Positions 16,705 to 25,012 of a stretch of 64,000 nt of DNA are shown one piece after another. A model generated the notes under the pieces. It was not told the origin of the DNA. It did no database searches and was given only the letters and a program-made list of their open reading frames with translations. A program made the position numbers and the translations under genes. The stretch is taken from NCBI RefSeq assembly GCF_900091515.1, contig NZ_LT607410.1, positions 558,001 through 622,000 of the forward strand, in the 5' to 3' direction. Position 1 is the first letter of the stretch; each line of letters starts with the position of its first letter. The stretch comes from Micromonospora purpureochromogenes (GTDB taxonomy: Bacteria > Actinomycetota > Actinomycetes > Mycobacteriales > Micromonosporaceae).

Positions 16705-18492
16705 TCACTCCCGTCCCGGTACGGCCCGGCCGAGCAGGCCGAGGAAGGAACTGTTCAGCAGGGCGGCGTCGGCCGCGCGGATGGGGTGGTGCCCGAGCAG
16801 CAGCGCCTGCCCGTAGAGCGCCTCGACGGCGAGCCCGACCAGCTCCGGGTCGGTGAGCGTGGTGACCCGGCGGACCAGCGGGTTGCGGTGGTTGAGCACC
16901 AGTTGCGGGCGGTCCGGCGGGGCGGAGGCGGCCAGCGCGTCCAGCACGCCGCCCCACAGCTCGTCGGCCTTCTCCCGGCTGGCGGCGAGCTGGTCGTTGA
17001 ACGCCGCCGAGCGGCTGACCAGGTAGAGCGCCGGCAGCGAGACCGGGTCGTACGCCCGGACCACCACCTCGCAGCCGAGCCGTTCCAGGGCTCGCTGGGC
17101 GCCGGTCAGGAACGGCCGCAGGGCCAGCTCGACGTGCGGTTCGAGCGCGTCGAAGCGGGTGGTCAGGTCGCTGGGCTCCAGCCGTTCGATCAGCACCGAC
17201 CGGTCCACCGCGGGCAGTCGCTCGATGAGCTCGGTGTCGTACGTGTAGCCGCCGTTGACGACGGCCAGGTCCTGCGCCGCCGCGACGGCGGCGAGCTGGC
17301 GGAACTCGTCGAGGCTGGCGGCGTACCGGAGCAGGCCGTGGCGCTGCCGGAACTCGGCGAGGGTGAGCGTGCCGACGTTGGTCTCCATCGGCCACCACTG
17401 GTCGACCAGGCGCAGCATCTCGTCGTCGTGCAGGGCGAGCGCCTTGACCCCCAGATGGTGCACCTGGAGGAACTCGGCGAGCCGGCGCGGGTCGTGCTTC
17501 GCCAGCCGGACCAGCCAGCCGCGCACCTGGTCGCCGAGGGCGTCCCGGGTGCCGGTGAGCAGGGTGTCCTCGTAGAGCGCCTCGCGGCTGGCGGTGGGCC
17601 GCAGCTCGCTGGCGTCCACCACGCAGTGGGCGAAGAAGGCCCAGTCCGGCAGCAGCCCGTCGGCGTGTTCGGTGAGCAGCATCCGCTTGAGGTAGACCCG
17701 GTGCCCGGCCCGCGCCGCCGGGTTCACCGGGGTGGGCAGGATGAAGGCCACCCCGGTCAGCCCGGCCTCCGGCACCGCCAGCGGCACCACGTCGAACGGG
17801 ACGAAGCCGAGGGTGTCCTGGGCGTACCGGACCAGGGCCGCCCGGTCCAGCGGCGCGCCGGGGGCGGTCGGCCAGGGCGGCGGCCCGGCGGTGGTCGGGG
17901 TGTCGCCGACCCGCACGTCGACCGGCAGCAGGCTGCCGTAGAGCCGGGCCAGCTCGGTCACCGTCGGCACGCCGAACCACTGGTCGGCGTCGCGACGGGG
18001 CACCAGCGTGACCGTGGTGCCGGGCTCCGGGCGGGCCTGCTCGGGCGGGGCGAGCCGGACGGCGTACCGGCCGTCGGACCAGCCCGTCCAGAGCACGGTC
18101 GGCTGGTCGGCGTGCCGGGTGACCACCCGGATCTCGTCGGCGACCAGGAAACAGGAGAGCAGGCCGATGCCGAACTGGCCGAGGAACTCGTGCCGGGAGA
18201 AGCCCAGCTCGTCGCGCTTGGAGCTGCGACCGATGGTGGCCAGCAGCTCGTGCACCTGCGCCTCGGTGAGGCCGACGCCGGTGTCGTGCACCCGCAGGGT
18301 GCCGTCGCCGGTCAGCTCCGGCGGCTCGATCCGTACCCGGGCGGGGGCGTCCGGTTCGGTGGCGCGGCGGGCGGTGATCGCGTCGACGGCGTTCTGGAGC
18401 AGTTCCCGGACGTACACCCGTGGGCTGCCGTAGAGGTGATGACTGAGCAGGTCGACCACGCCACGGAGGTCGACCTGGAAGGTGCGGTCCAC
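16705..18492 (-). CDS. HSP90 family ATPase/chaperone
   Basis: 595 residues from the GTG at 18492, preferred because GGGGAG lies 5-7 nt upstream; a GTG at 18522 would add 10 residues but lies in a short dyad with no ribosome site. The GHKL ATPase is intact: E30 and N34 in ELLQNAVDAI, DTGVGLT at 70-76, and GQFGIGLLSCFLVAD. A middle domain with PTASREALYEDTL follows. It is like HtpG but somewhat short and divergent after residue 180. There is no MEEVD tail. It is first gene of a two-gene operon with the TPR protein; this is a distinct HSP90 subgroup from classical HtpG. Confidence 0.85.
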   Translation of the reverse strand: MDRTFQVDLRGVVDLLSHHLYGSPRVYVRELLQNAVDAITARRATEPDAPARVRIEPPELTGDGTLRVHDTGVGLTEAQVHELLATIGRSSKRDELGFSRHEFLGQFGIGLLSCFLVADEIRVVTRHADQPTVLWTGWSDGRYAVRLAPPEQARPEPGTTVTLVPRRDADQWFGVPTVTELARLYGSLLPVDVRVGDTPTTAGPPPWPTAPGAPLDRAALVRYAQDTLGFVPFDVVPLAVPEAGLTGVAFILPTPVNPAARAGHRVYLKRMLLTEHADGLLPDWAFFAHCVVDASELRPTASREALYEDTLLTGTRDALGDQVRGWLVRLAKHDPRRLAEFLQVHHLGVKALALHDDEMLRLVDQWWPMETNVGTLTLAEFRQRHGLLRYAASLDEFRQLAAVAAAQDLAVVNGGYTYDTELIERLPAVDRSVLIERLEPSDLTTRFDALEPHVELALRPFLTGAQRALERLGCEVVVRAYDPVSLPALYLVSRSAAFNDQLAASREKADELWGGVLDALAASAPPDRPQLVLNHRNPLVRRVTTLTDPELVGLAVEALYGQALLLGHHPIRAADAALLNSSFLGLLGRAVPGRE

Positions 18493-18605
18493 ACGCTCTC
18501 CCCGGTCGGATTCGGCGCTCACCGTACCGGTGATGACTGACGCTGTCCGACCCCTTTCCGGTCGCCTTGACCCTCGACCCGGTCGAGGCGGCAGGGTCCG
18601 TCGGC

Positions 18606-19964
18606 ATGATCACCACCCCACTCGGCCGGGACTACCGGCTGCTCTGGTCCGCCGCCGTCTCCTCCCGGTTCGGCGACGCCCTGCGTACGCCGGCGCTGGC
18701 CCTGCTGACCGCGACGCTGACCCGCGACCCCCGGGCGGTGGCCGTGGTGGCCGTCGCGGCGCACCTCCCGCCGCTGCTGCTCGGCCTGCTCGGCGGCGTG
18801 TACGCCGACCGCTGGGACCGCCGCCGGACGATGGCGCTGGTGGACGCCCTGCGGGCGGCCGTGGTCGCGGCGCTGGCCGCCACGGTGGCGGTGGATCGGG
18901 CGGGTGTGCCGGCGCTGGTGGCGACGGCGTTCCTGCTCGCCGCGCTCGGCGTCCTCTTCGACGCCGCCTCGTTCGCGCTGCTTCCCGCGCTGGTGCCCGC
19001 GCCGGCCCTGCCTGCCGCCAACGGCCGCCTCCAGGCCGGCACCGCACTGGCCGGCGGCCTGCTCGGCGCCCCGCTGGCCGGTGTGCTCTTCGCGGTCTCG
19101 CCGAGCGTCCCGCTCACCGTGGACGCGGCCACCTTCGCCCTCGCCGCCCTGCTCACCCTCGCCCTGTCCCGATCCGCCGCCGGCCCCGGTCGCGGCGCCC
19201 GGCCGGGCAGCGACCGGTCGGCACCCGGGCCCGGTCGCCGGGGCACCGCCGCTGGCCCCGACGGGCGCGCGGGCCGCCGCGGGCGCGGCAGCGCAGAGCG
19301 CTCGGTGTGGCGGGAGGCGGCCGACGGGGTGCGGTGGCTGCGGGGGGAGCCGACGATGTGGCGGATCACCCTGCTCAGCGCGGGGACGAACCTGGCGATC
19401 AGCGCGCTGCTGGCGGTGCTGGTCCTCTACGCGCTGGACGTGCTGCGGGTGCCGCCGGCCGGGTACGGGCTGTTCATGGCGGCGGTCGTGCTCGGCGGGC
19501 TGGCCGGGGCGCTCGGGGCGGGGCGGCTGGCCGCCCGGCTCGGCACCACTCCCGCGCTGCGCGCGGTACTTCTCACCCAGACCGTCGCCCTGGCCGGGTT
19601 CGCGCTGGTCCGGCACCCGGTGCCGGCCGCGCTCGCGCTGGCCGTCTTCGCCGGTGGGAGCACGGTGTGGAACAGCCTGTGGGCGGCGTACGGGCAGGGC
19701 CGGGTGCCGGCCGCGCTGCTCGGTCGGGTGGGTGCCACCCAGCGGATGGCGGCACTGCTCACCGCGCCGGTCGGCGCGACGCTCGCCGGGCTGGCCGGGG
19801 CGGCGTACGGGGTGGGCCCGGTGGTCGGGGCGGCGGCGGTGGTCTTCGCGCTGGTCACGCTCGCGGCGTGGCGGGCACTGCGGCCGGTCGCGCCGGCACC
19901 GGACGACGCCCCGCCCACCACCGCCGGGACAGCAGCCCGGCCAGGGCCGCTCCGGTCGCGTTGA
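18606..19964 (+). CDS. MFS transporter
   Basis: 452 residues from the ATG at 18606; a TTG at 18567 would add 13 residues. About twelve hydrophobic segments are present, and the MFS loop 2-3 motif appears as GGVYADRWDRRRTM near residue 55. A Gly/Arg-rich cytoplasmic loop of about 50 residues separates the two halves. It resembles DHA-type exporters of the macrolide-efflux group; no substrate can be named. It is divergent from the HSP90 operon, and its last 110 bp overlap the convergent VanZ-like gene. Confidence 0.85.
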   Translation: MITTPLGRDYRLLWSAAVSSRFGDALRTPALALLTATLTRDPRAVAVVAVAAHLPPLLLGLLGGVYADRWDRRRTMALVDALRAAVVAALAATVAVDRAGVPALVATAFLLAALGVLFDAASFALLPALVPAPALPAANGRLQAGTALAGGLLGAPLAGVLFAVSPSVPLTVDAATFALAALLTLALSRSAAGPGRGARPGSDRSAPGPGRRGTAAGPDGRAGRRGRGSAERSVWREAADGVRWLRGEPTMWRITLLSAGTNLAISALLAVLVLYALDVLRVPPAGYGLFMAAVVLGGLAGALGAGRLAARLGTTPALRAVLLTQTVALAGFALVRHPVPAALALAVFAGGSTVWNSLWAAYGQGRVPAALLGRVGATQRMAALLTAPVGATLAGLAGAAYGVGPVVGAAAVVFALVTLAAWRALRPVAPAPDDAPPTTAGTAARPGPLRSR

Positions 19965-20424
19965 GCAGCACGTCGTCGACGGAGGTGACCCGGCCGAGGT
20001 CGAGCGCGTACTGGGCGGACTCGACCAGCGCGGAGGCGGCGGCGCCGAGCAGGAAGAGCCGGCCGACGCCGGCGAGGGCGGCGGAGCGTACCGGGGCGAG
20101 GAAGCCCAGCGCGGCGAAGACCAGCAGGTTGCCGACCACCTGGACCACGACGGTGGCCGGTGGGCCGGCCGCGACGAGATCGACCAGGTCGCGCAGCGGC
20201 ACCAGCTTGACCTCGCCGGGCGCGGCGCGCGGCGTGAGGATCATCCACACCCAGGGCAGCGTCCCGGCGACCATCCCCACCTCGACCGCGCTGCGCCGCC
20301 ACGCCTCTCGGCGGGTCGGCGCGGCCCTGACCCGGGCCAGCAACGCGACCAGCAGCACCGTCACCGGCACCGCGACCAGCGTGGCGAGCAGCACGTCGCC
20401 CCACTCCTGCCACACCTGCCCCAT
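19855..20424 (-). CDS. VanZ family membrane protein
   Basis: 189 residues, ATG start. TAGGCT (20431-20436, minus) ends 6 nt before the ATG, so a leaderless mRNA is likely. It has four to five membrane segments and VanZ-like features: NLLVFAALGFLAPV, SALVESAQYALDLGRVTSVDDVLLNATGAALAGLL. VanZ proteins give low-level teicoplanin resistance in enterococci, but most actinobacterial members have no tested role. Its 3' 110 bp are antisense to the end of the MFS gene; the C-terminal Pro/Arg tail is the overlapping part. Confidence 0.82.
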   Translation of the reverse strand: MGQVWQEWGDVLLATLVAVPVTVLLVALLARVRAAPTRREAWRRSAVEVGMVAGTLPWVWMILTPRAAPGEVKLVPLRDLVDLVAAGPPATVVVQVVGNLLVFAALGFLAPVRSAALAGVGRLFLLGAAASALVESAQYALDLGRVTSVDDVLLNATGAALAGLLSRRWWAGRRPVPARPAAVPATPRA

Positions 20425-20433
20425 CGGGGCAGC

Positions 20434-21426
20434 CTAGCCGGGGCGCTGGGCCAGCCCGGAGAGGCGCAGCGCCAGCCGCCGACGGACGGTCGGCGCGCCG
20501 GCGACGGCGCGGAGCAGCAGGTCGCGCAGCGGGCGGACGGCCGGCGAAACGGTGGCGAGCCGGGTCAGCCGGTCGGCGAAGCCGACCACCTCCTCGGCCA
20601 GCGGTCGGCGCGCGGCCGAGTAGTCGTCGAGCAGGCTGTCGGGTCCGCCGGCGAACACGTCGGCCAGGGTGTCGCCGAGGGTTACCGCGTCGCAGATCCC
20701 GAGGTTCATCCCCTGCCCGCCGGCCGGGCTGTGCACGTGCGCGGCGTCGCCGGCCAGCAGCACCGGGCCGGCGCGGTAGGTCTCGGCGACCCGGTGGTGG
20801 ATCCGGAACCGGGAACTCCAGGTCACGTCGGTGACCCGGTCCGGCCGCCGGGCCGGCCCACGCTCGTCGAGCAGCGCCTGGAAGTAGGCGGCGTCCCGCA
20901 CGCGTGGAGCCTGGGCGACCGAGGCGACCACCCGGACCACCCCGTCCGGCAGCGGCGCCCAGATCAGCGGCCCCGGCCGGGCCAGGAAGAGCGCGATCTC
21001 GTCGCGGGGCAGCACGCTGCGCACCCGCACGTCGGCGAGGACGAACGACTCGCCCCGGCCGTCCGGTCCGCCGAAGCCGATCCCGGCCAGCTCCCGCACG
21101 GTGCTGTGCATGCCGTCCGCGCCGATCACCCACCGGGCGCGGACGCGGCCGCCGTCGGCGAACCCGACCACCGCGGCGGTCTCGTCGCGGTCCAGGCTGG
21201 TCACCTCGTACGGCCGGTGGACCCGGGCGCCGAGCGCGGTGAGCCGGTCGGTCAGCACGGCCTCGGTGACCGCCTGGGAGATCAGCAGCGCGTACGGGTA
21301 GCGGCTCGGCAGGTCGTCGAAGCCGACGCCGAACAGCACCCGGTCGCGGTCGCGGACGGTGAACCGGCGCGACGCCGCTCCCCGGGCCACCAGCGGCACG
21401 GCGGCGCCGATCCGTGACCGCCGCAA
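20434..21426 (-). pseudogene. FAD-dependent monooxygenase lacking its N-terminal FAD-binding segment
   Basis: 330 residues in the frame. The PHBH-type motifs WVIGADGMHSTVREL and VLLAGDAAHVHSPAGGQGMNLG are present, as is a normal C-terminus. What is missing is the first 80-100 residues with GxGxxG and the adenosine-binding strand; the reading frame instead begins at a mid-domain segment and its first 13 bp overlap the start of a divergent TetR gene. No frame upstream encodes the missing part. A deletion that removed the 5' end and any intergenic promoter is the simplest cause, so the gene is probably dead. Confidence 0.72.
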
Positions 21427-21998
21427 CCCCCGCCCGCCGCTCGGACGCCACCCGCGCCGCGATCCTGCGCGCCGCCCGGGAACGGTTCGCCGCCGACGGA
21501 TACGAGCGCGCCACCATCCGCGCCATCGCCGCCGACGCCCGGATCGACCCGTCGATGGTGATGCGCTACTACGGCAACAAGGAGGGCCTGTTCGCGGCGG
21601 CGGCCGAGTTCGACCTGCGGCTGCCGGACCTGGCCGACGTGCCGACCGGGCAGCTCGGCGAGGTGCTGGTCCGGCACTTCCTGGACCGCTGGGAGGGCGA
21701 CGAGACGCTCGCCGCCCTGCTCCGGGCGGCCAGCACCAACCCGCGTGCCGCCGAGCGGATCCGCGGCATCTTCGCCGACCAGCTCGGCGCGGTCGTGGCC
21801 CGGTTCGGCACCGACCCGGCGACCACCGCCCGCCGCGCCGGCCTGGTGGCCAGCCAGATCCTCGGCCTGGCCTTCACCCGCTACATCGTCGGCCTGCCGC
21901 CCATGGTGGACGCGGCGCCGGTCGAGCTGGTCGCCTGGGTCGGCCCCACCCTCCAGCGCTACCTGACCGGGGCGGCCCCGGACGGGCGTACCCCGTGA
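21414..21998 (+). CDS. TetR/AcrR family transcriptional regulator
   Basis: 194 residues, GTG start. HTH at about 13-58: RAAILRAARERFAADGYERATIRAIAADARIDPSMVMRYYGNKEGLF. The C-terminal domain (ETLAALLRAASTNPRAAERIRGIFADQLGAV) resembles the TetR_C group often found beside FAD monooxygenase genes. It is divergent from the truncated monooxygenase and the two frames overlap, so the original operator region seems lost. No promoter could be identified upstream. Confidence 0.87.
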   Translation: MTAATPARRSDATRAAILRAARERFAADGYERATIRAIAADARIDPSMVMRYYGNKEGLFAAAAEFDLRLPDLADVPTGQLGEVLVRHFLDRWEGDETLAALLRAASTNPRAAERIRGIFADQLGAVVARFGTDPATTARRAGLVASQILGLAFTRYIVGLPPMVDAAPVELVAWVGPTLQRYLTGAAPDGRTP

Positions 21999-22001
21999 CG
22001 A

Positions 22002-22039
22002 CGACGGCCGTGGTCACCCGGCGGTGACCACGGCCGTCG
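22002..22039. terminator. Perfect 17-bp hairpin between convergent genes
   Basis: Arms 22002-22018 and 22023-22039 are exactly complementary with a 4-nt loop, 4 bp after the TetR stop and 16 bp before the rhodanese stop. Strong bidirectional terminator. Confidence 0.85.
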
Positions 22040-22054
22040 GTGGCGCGGGACGGA

Positions 22055-22957
22055 TCAGGCGGCGATGCCGCCCGGCTGGTCACCCTTGGCGACGGGCGCC
22101 CGGACCAGGTTGCCCCACTCGGTCCACGAACCGTCGTAGTTGCGCACCTGCGGGTAGCCGAGCAGGTGCCGCAGCACGAACCAGGTGTGGCTGGACCGCT
22201 CACCGATCCGGCAGTACGCCACCACGTCGTCCGACGGGCTCAGCCCGAGCTGGTCGGCGTAGATGGCGCGCAGCTCGTCGGCGGACTTGAAGGTGCCGTC
22301 CTCGTTGGCGGCCGACTTCCACGGCTTGCTGACCGCGCCCGGGATGTGCCCGCCGCGCAGCGCGCCCTCCTGCGGGTAGTCCGGCATGTGCAGCATCTCG
22401 CCGGTGTACTCGCCGGGCGACCGGACGTCCACCAGCGGCCGGCCGGCGGCCACGTGCGCCATGACCTGCTCCCGGTACGCCCGGATCGGCGTGTCGTCGC
22501 GCTGCGGCACCGGGTACTCGGCGCGGGGACGGGTCACCTTCTCCCGGGTCAGCTCCCGCCCCTCGGCGATCCACTTCTGCCGGCCGCCGTCGAGCAGCCG
22601 GACGTCGGCGTGGCCGAAGAGCGAGAAGACCCAGAGCGCGTACGCGGCCCACCAGTTGAAGTTGTCGCCGTAGAAGACCACCGTGTCGCCCCGGCCGATG
22701 CCCTTGGCGGCGCACAGCTCGGCGAAACTCTTCGCGTCGAGGTAGTCCCGGGTCACCTGGTCGTTCAGCTCCGTGTGCCAGTCGACCTTGACGGCACCCG
22801 GGAGGTGACCGGTGTCGTAGAGCAGCACGTCCTCGTCGGACTCCACCACGACGAGGCCCTCGTCGCCCAGGTGCTCGGCCAGCCACTCCGTGGTGACCAG
22901 GCGCTGCGGATCGGCGTACGACTGGAGGCGGGAATTCGGATCGCTCGGCACAGGCAT
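22055..22957 (-). CDS. Thiosulfate sulfurtransferase (tandem rhodanese, SseA/CysA-like)
   Basis: 300 residues. I chose the ATG at 22957; TACCTT (22965-22970, minus) ends 7 nt before it, again suggesting a leaderless mRNA. Two rhodanese domains are seen: an N-terminal one with [17 protein letters not shown], and a C-terminal one with [13 protein letters not shown] and the active-site loop CRIGERSS (Cys249). It moves sulfane sulfur from thiosulfate or 3-mercaptopyruvate to an acceptor. In many actinobacteria it is next to a SufE-like gene; here a SufE-like gene lies 10 kb away. Confidence 0.92.
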   Translation of the reverse strand: MPVPSDPNSRLQSYADPQRLVTTEWLAEHLGDEGLVVVESDEDVLLYDTGHLPGAVKVDWHTELNDQVTRDYLDAKSFAELCAAKGIGRGDTVVFYGDNFNWWAAYALWVFSLFGHADVRLLDGGRQKWIAEGRELTREKVTRPRAEYPVPQRDDTPIRAYREQVMAHVAAGRPLVDVRSPGEYTGEMLHMPDYPQEGALRGGHIPGAVSKPWKSAANEDGTFKSADELRAIYADQLGLSPSDDVVAYCRIGERSSHTWFVLRHLLGYPQVRNYDGSWTEWGNLVRAPVAKGDQPGGIAA

Positions 22958-23066
22958 GATCCCCAAGGTACGCCGGATCCCGGCCCGGCGGCCGGCCATC
23001 GGAAATCGGGTGCAGCGGATGTGACCGCCGGCACGCGACCACTGAGGATCGACGCACGCCCGGGGT

Positions 23067-23513
23067 TCAGGCGCGGCGGTGCACCAGCCGCCCGGCGACC
23101 ACGGTGGCCAGGCAGCGGCCGTCGTCGGCGAGGACGGCCAGGTCGGCGCGGCCGCCCGGCACCAGCGCCGGCGGGCGTACCCGGTCGAGCACCGCGACGT
23201 CGTTGCGGGCGGCGGCGGCCCGCAGCGCCGGGTCGGTGACGTGCGCGGCGAGCACCGCGGCGACGCCGAGCCGGAACAGCGCGTGCACCCGCTCGCGCGG
23301 GCTCGGTGCCGGCGGCAGGGGCCCGTCGTGCACCTGCGCCGGCCCGAGGGTGCCGGCCCACCGCCGCACCCGCACCTGCGGGTACGCCTCCGTCAGCTCG
23401 TCCAGCGGCGCGACCGCCTCGATCCGGTTGCCGGTGACGAGCACCGCGTGGCCGGCGACCGGCTCGTCGTCCGGCGTCGACCGCAGCAGCGTGGCGGCGT
23501 GGATGGTCCGCAC
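23067..23513 (-). CDS. Amidohydrolase-like protein without the catalytic barrel
   Basis: 148 residues, GTG start 2 nt after the stop of the SGNH hydrolase gene (coupled). The N-terminus ([31 protein letters not shown]) and the C-terminus ([27 protein letters not shown]) match the two beta-sandwich ends of imidazolonepropionase-type amidohydrolases. The 250-300-residue metal-binding TIM barrel that normally lies between them is absent, replaced by a short helical linker. It cannot be a metallohydrolase; its function is unknown, perhaps binding. Genes of this reduced type may be conserved in actinomycetes, which I recall but cannot check. Confidence 0.7.
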   Translation of the reverse strand: MRTIHAATLLRSTPDDEPVAGHAVLVTGNRIEAVAPLDELTEAYPQVRVRRWAGTLGPAQVHDGPLPPAPSPRERVHALFRLGVAAVLAAHVTDPALRAAAARNDVAVLDRVRPPALVPGGRADLAVLADDGRCLATVVAGRLVHRRA

Positions 23514-23515
23514 GG

Positions 23516-24283
23516 TCAGTCGCTGACCGGCCCGAGCAGCGGGCGCTTGGCGGTGACGGTGTCGCCCGAGGACCGCCCGGTCAGCCGGCGCTTGATCCAC
23601 GGGGCCAGGTGCCGGCCGGCCCAGCGCAGGTCGGCGGCGCGGGCGGCCAGCCAGGGCGTGGGAGCCGGCTGCTCCGGGACCAGCAGCCACTCCTCGTCGC
23701 AGCCCACCCCGAGCGCGGTCAGCACCTGGGCGGCGACCCGCCGGTGCCCGGCGGCCGACAGGTGCAGCCGGTCGGTGCTCCACAGCATCGGGTTGAGGAA
23801 GGTGTCGTCGGCGTACAGGTCGACCAGGATCGCGCCGTGCCGCTCGGCGGTCTCGCCGACCGCCCGGTTCATCAGCTCCATCCGGGGGGCGACCAGGCGC
23901 TGGCCGGGCAACCGCGCCATCACGTCGGCAAACCGGAAGAGGATCACGTCGGCGCCGCCGGAGCGGAGTTGCCGCACCACGTCGTCGAAGCGGGTGACCA
24001 GGGCGTCCGGGTCGAAGGTACGGCGCAGCGCATCGTTGCCGCCGGCCGCGAAGCTGATCAGATCGGGCTTCATCGCCAGGGCGGCGGGCACCTGCTCGGC
24101 CACCACGCTGGGGAAGAGCCGGCCCCGGATGGCCAGGTTGGCGTACCCGAAGTCCGGGCCGGCCTCGGCGGCCAGCCGGGTCGCCACCAGGTCGGCCCAC
24201 CCGCGGTAGGTGCCGTCCGGGTACGCGTCATCCATGCCCTCGGTGAAGCTGTCCCCCACCGCGACGAAGCTGCGCCAGCGCAC
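23516..24283 (-). CDS. SGNH/GDSL family hydrolase
   Basis: 255 residues, GTG start with GGGAGGCGGC upstream. The four SGNH blocks are visible: GDSFTEG at 9-15 (nucleophile Ser), Gly in LAIRGRL, GGND (oxyanion Asn) and DRLHLSAAGH with the catalytic Asp-His. No signal peptide, so probably a cytosolic esterase or lipase. Substrate unknown. It is first in a two-gene unit with the barrel-less amidohydrolase-like gene. Confidence 0.9.
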   Translation of the reverse strand: MRWRSFVAVGDSFTEGMDDAYPDGTYRGWADLVATRLAAEAGPDFGYANLAIRGRLFPSVVAEQVPAALAMKPDLISFAAGGNDALRRTFDPDALVTRFDDVVRQLRSGGADVILFRFADVMARLPGQRLVAPRMELMNRAVGETAERHGAILVDLYADDTFLNPMLWSTDRLHLSAAGHRRVAAQVLTALGVGCDEEWLLVPEQPAPTPWLAARAADLRWAGRHLAPWIKRRLTGRSSGDTVTAKRPLLGPVSD

Positions 24284-24404
24284 GCCGCCTCCCTCATGCT
24301 CTTCGTTGCCTGCGGCGACCAGTCTGTCACCGGGTCGGTTCCCGGCGCTGCCACCCGTCGGGCGAACGTGGCGGAGGTCATCGATCCGGTTCCACCAGGG
24401 GCCG

Positions 24405-24866
24405 CTACCCGGTCAGGTACCGGGTGATGGCGGCCCGCAGTTCGTCGTGCTGCTCGCTCAGCGCCGAGGCGGGATCGCGCCACTTCGACGCCGGGTACAG
24501 CCAGACCGGCTTGCCGACGATCTCCGGCGGCTCCCACTCGTACCTCGGCCAGACATGAGCGTGCAGGTACGGGTCCGTGTTGCCGAGGATCTCCAGGTTG
24601 ACCCGGCGGAAAGCGGGGTCGGCCTCGGCGCAGGCCCGCTCGACCGCCTCGCCCAGCCGGTCCATGCTCTCCAGGTACGCCAGCCGCTTCGCCCTGGGCA
24701 GGTCGGTGAGCCGCTGCACGGCCGGGTTGTCCGCGAGCAGCACGCAGTAGCCCGGAAGCCACTGCACGTCTCCGATCACGGCGAACCCGCCGGGAAGCCG
24801 GGCCAGGACGGTGGGGTTCTCTCCGCGCAGTGCCGAACCGATCCGGTCGAGTCGCCAATCGATCAT
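24405..24866 (-). CDS. HIT family hydrolase
   Basis: 153 residues from the ATG at 24866 (an ATG at 24884 would add 6). The HIT motif is seen at about residues 101-108 as LHAHVWPR, a variant of the HxHxHxx nucleotidyl-transfer motif, preceded by NLEILGNTDPY. HIT proteins hydrolyse phosphoramidate or dinucleoside-polyphosphate substrates. The central position is Ala-His-Val rather than a third His. This resembles the diadenosine-tetraphosphate-hydrolase-like branch; substrate is uncertain. Confidence 0.78.
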   Translation of the reverse strand: MIDWRLDRIGSALRGENPTVLARLPGGFAVIGDVQWLPGYCVLLADNPAVQRLTDLPRAKRLAYLESMDRLGEAVERACAEADPAFRRVNLEILGNTDPYLHAHVWPRYEWEPPEIVGKPVWLYPASKWRDPASALSEQHDELRAAITRYLTG

Positions 24867-24953
24867 GATCAGATGTTGCCTCATCCGAGGTCGACGTGGT
24901 GATCGCCGGCTTGGCTGCCCACCTCCGCGTGCCGCCACTCGCACTCCGACACG

Positions 24954-24994
24954 ACGACGGCGGGCCACCCCCCGTCGGTGTGGCCCGCCGTCGT
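24954..24994 (-). terminator. Terminator hairpin after the lipoprotein gene
   Basis: 15-bp perfect stem (24954-24968 with 24980-24994), 11-nt loop, with further partial pairing outside, 19 bp past the lipoprotein stop. Confidence 0.75.
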
Positions 24995-25012
24995 TCGAGT
25001 GCAGGATCAGGA

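Noticed and set aside
18519..18533. TCACCG-tac-CGGTGA dyad upstream of HSP90 as an operator
   Set aside because: Only 6-bp arms; not a HspR or CIRCE-type element. Noted only because it disfavours the GTG at 18522 as start.
18482..21417. Long frames antisense or out of frame over MFS, VanZ and monooxygenase genes
   Set aside because: No family signature; composition is Arg/Pro/Gly-biased from frame shift of high-GC genes.
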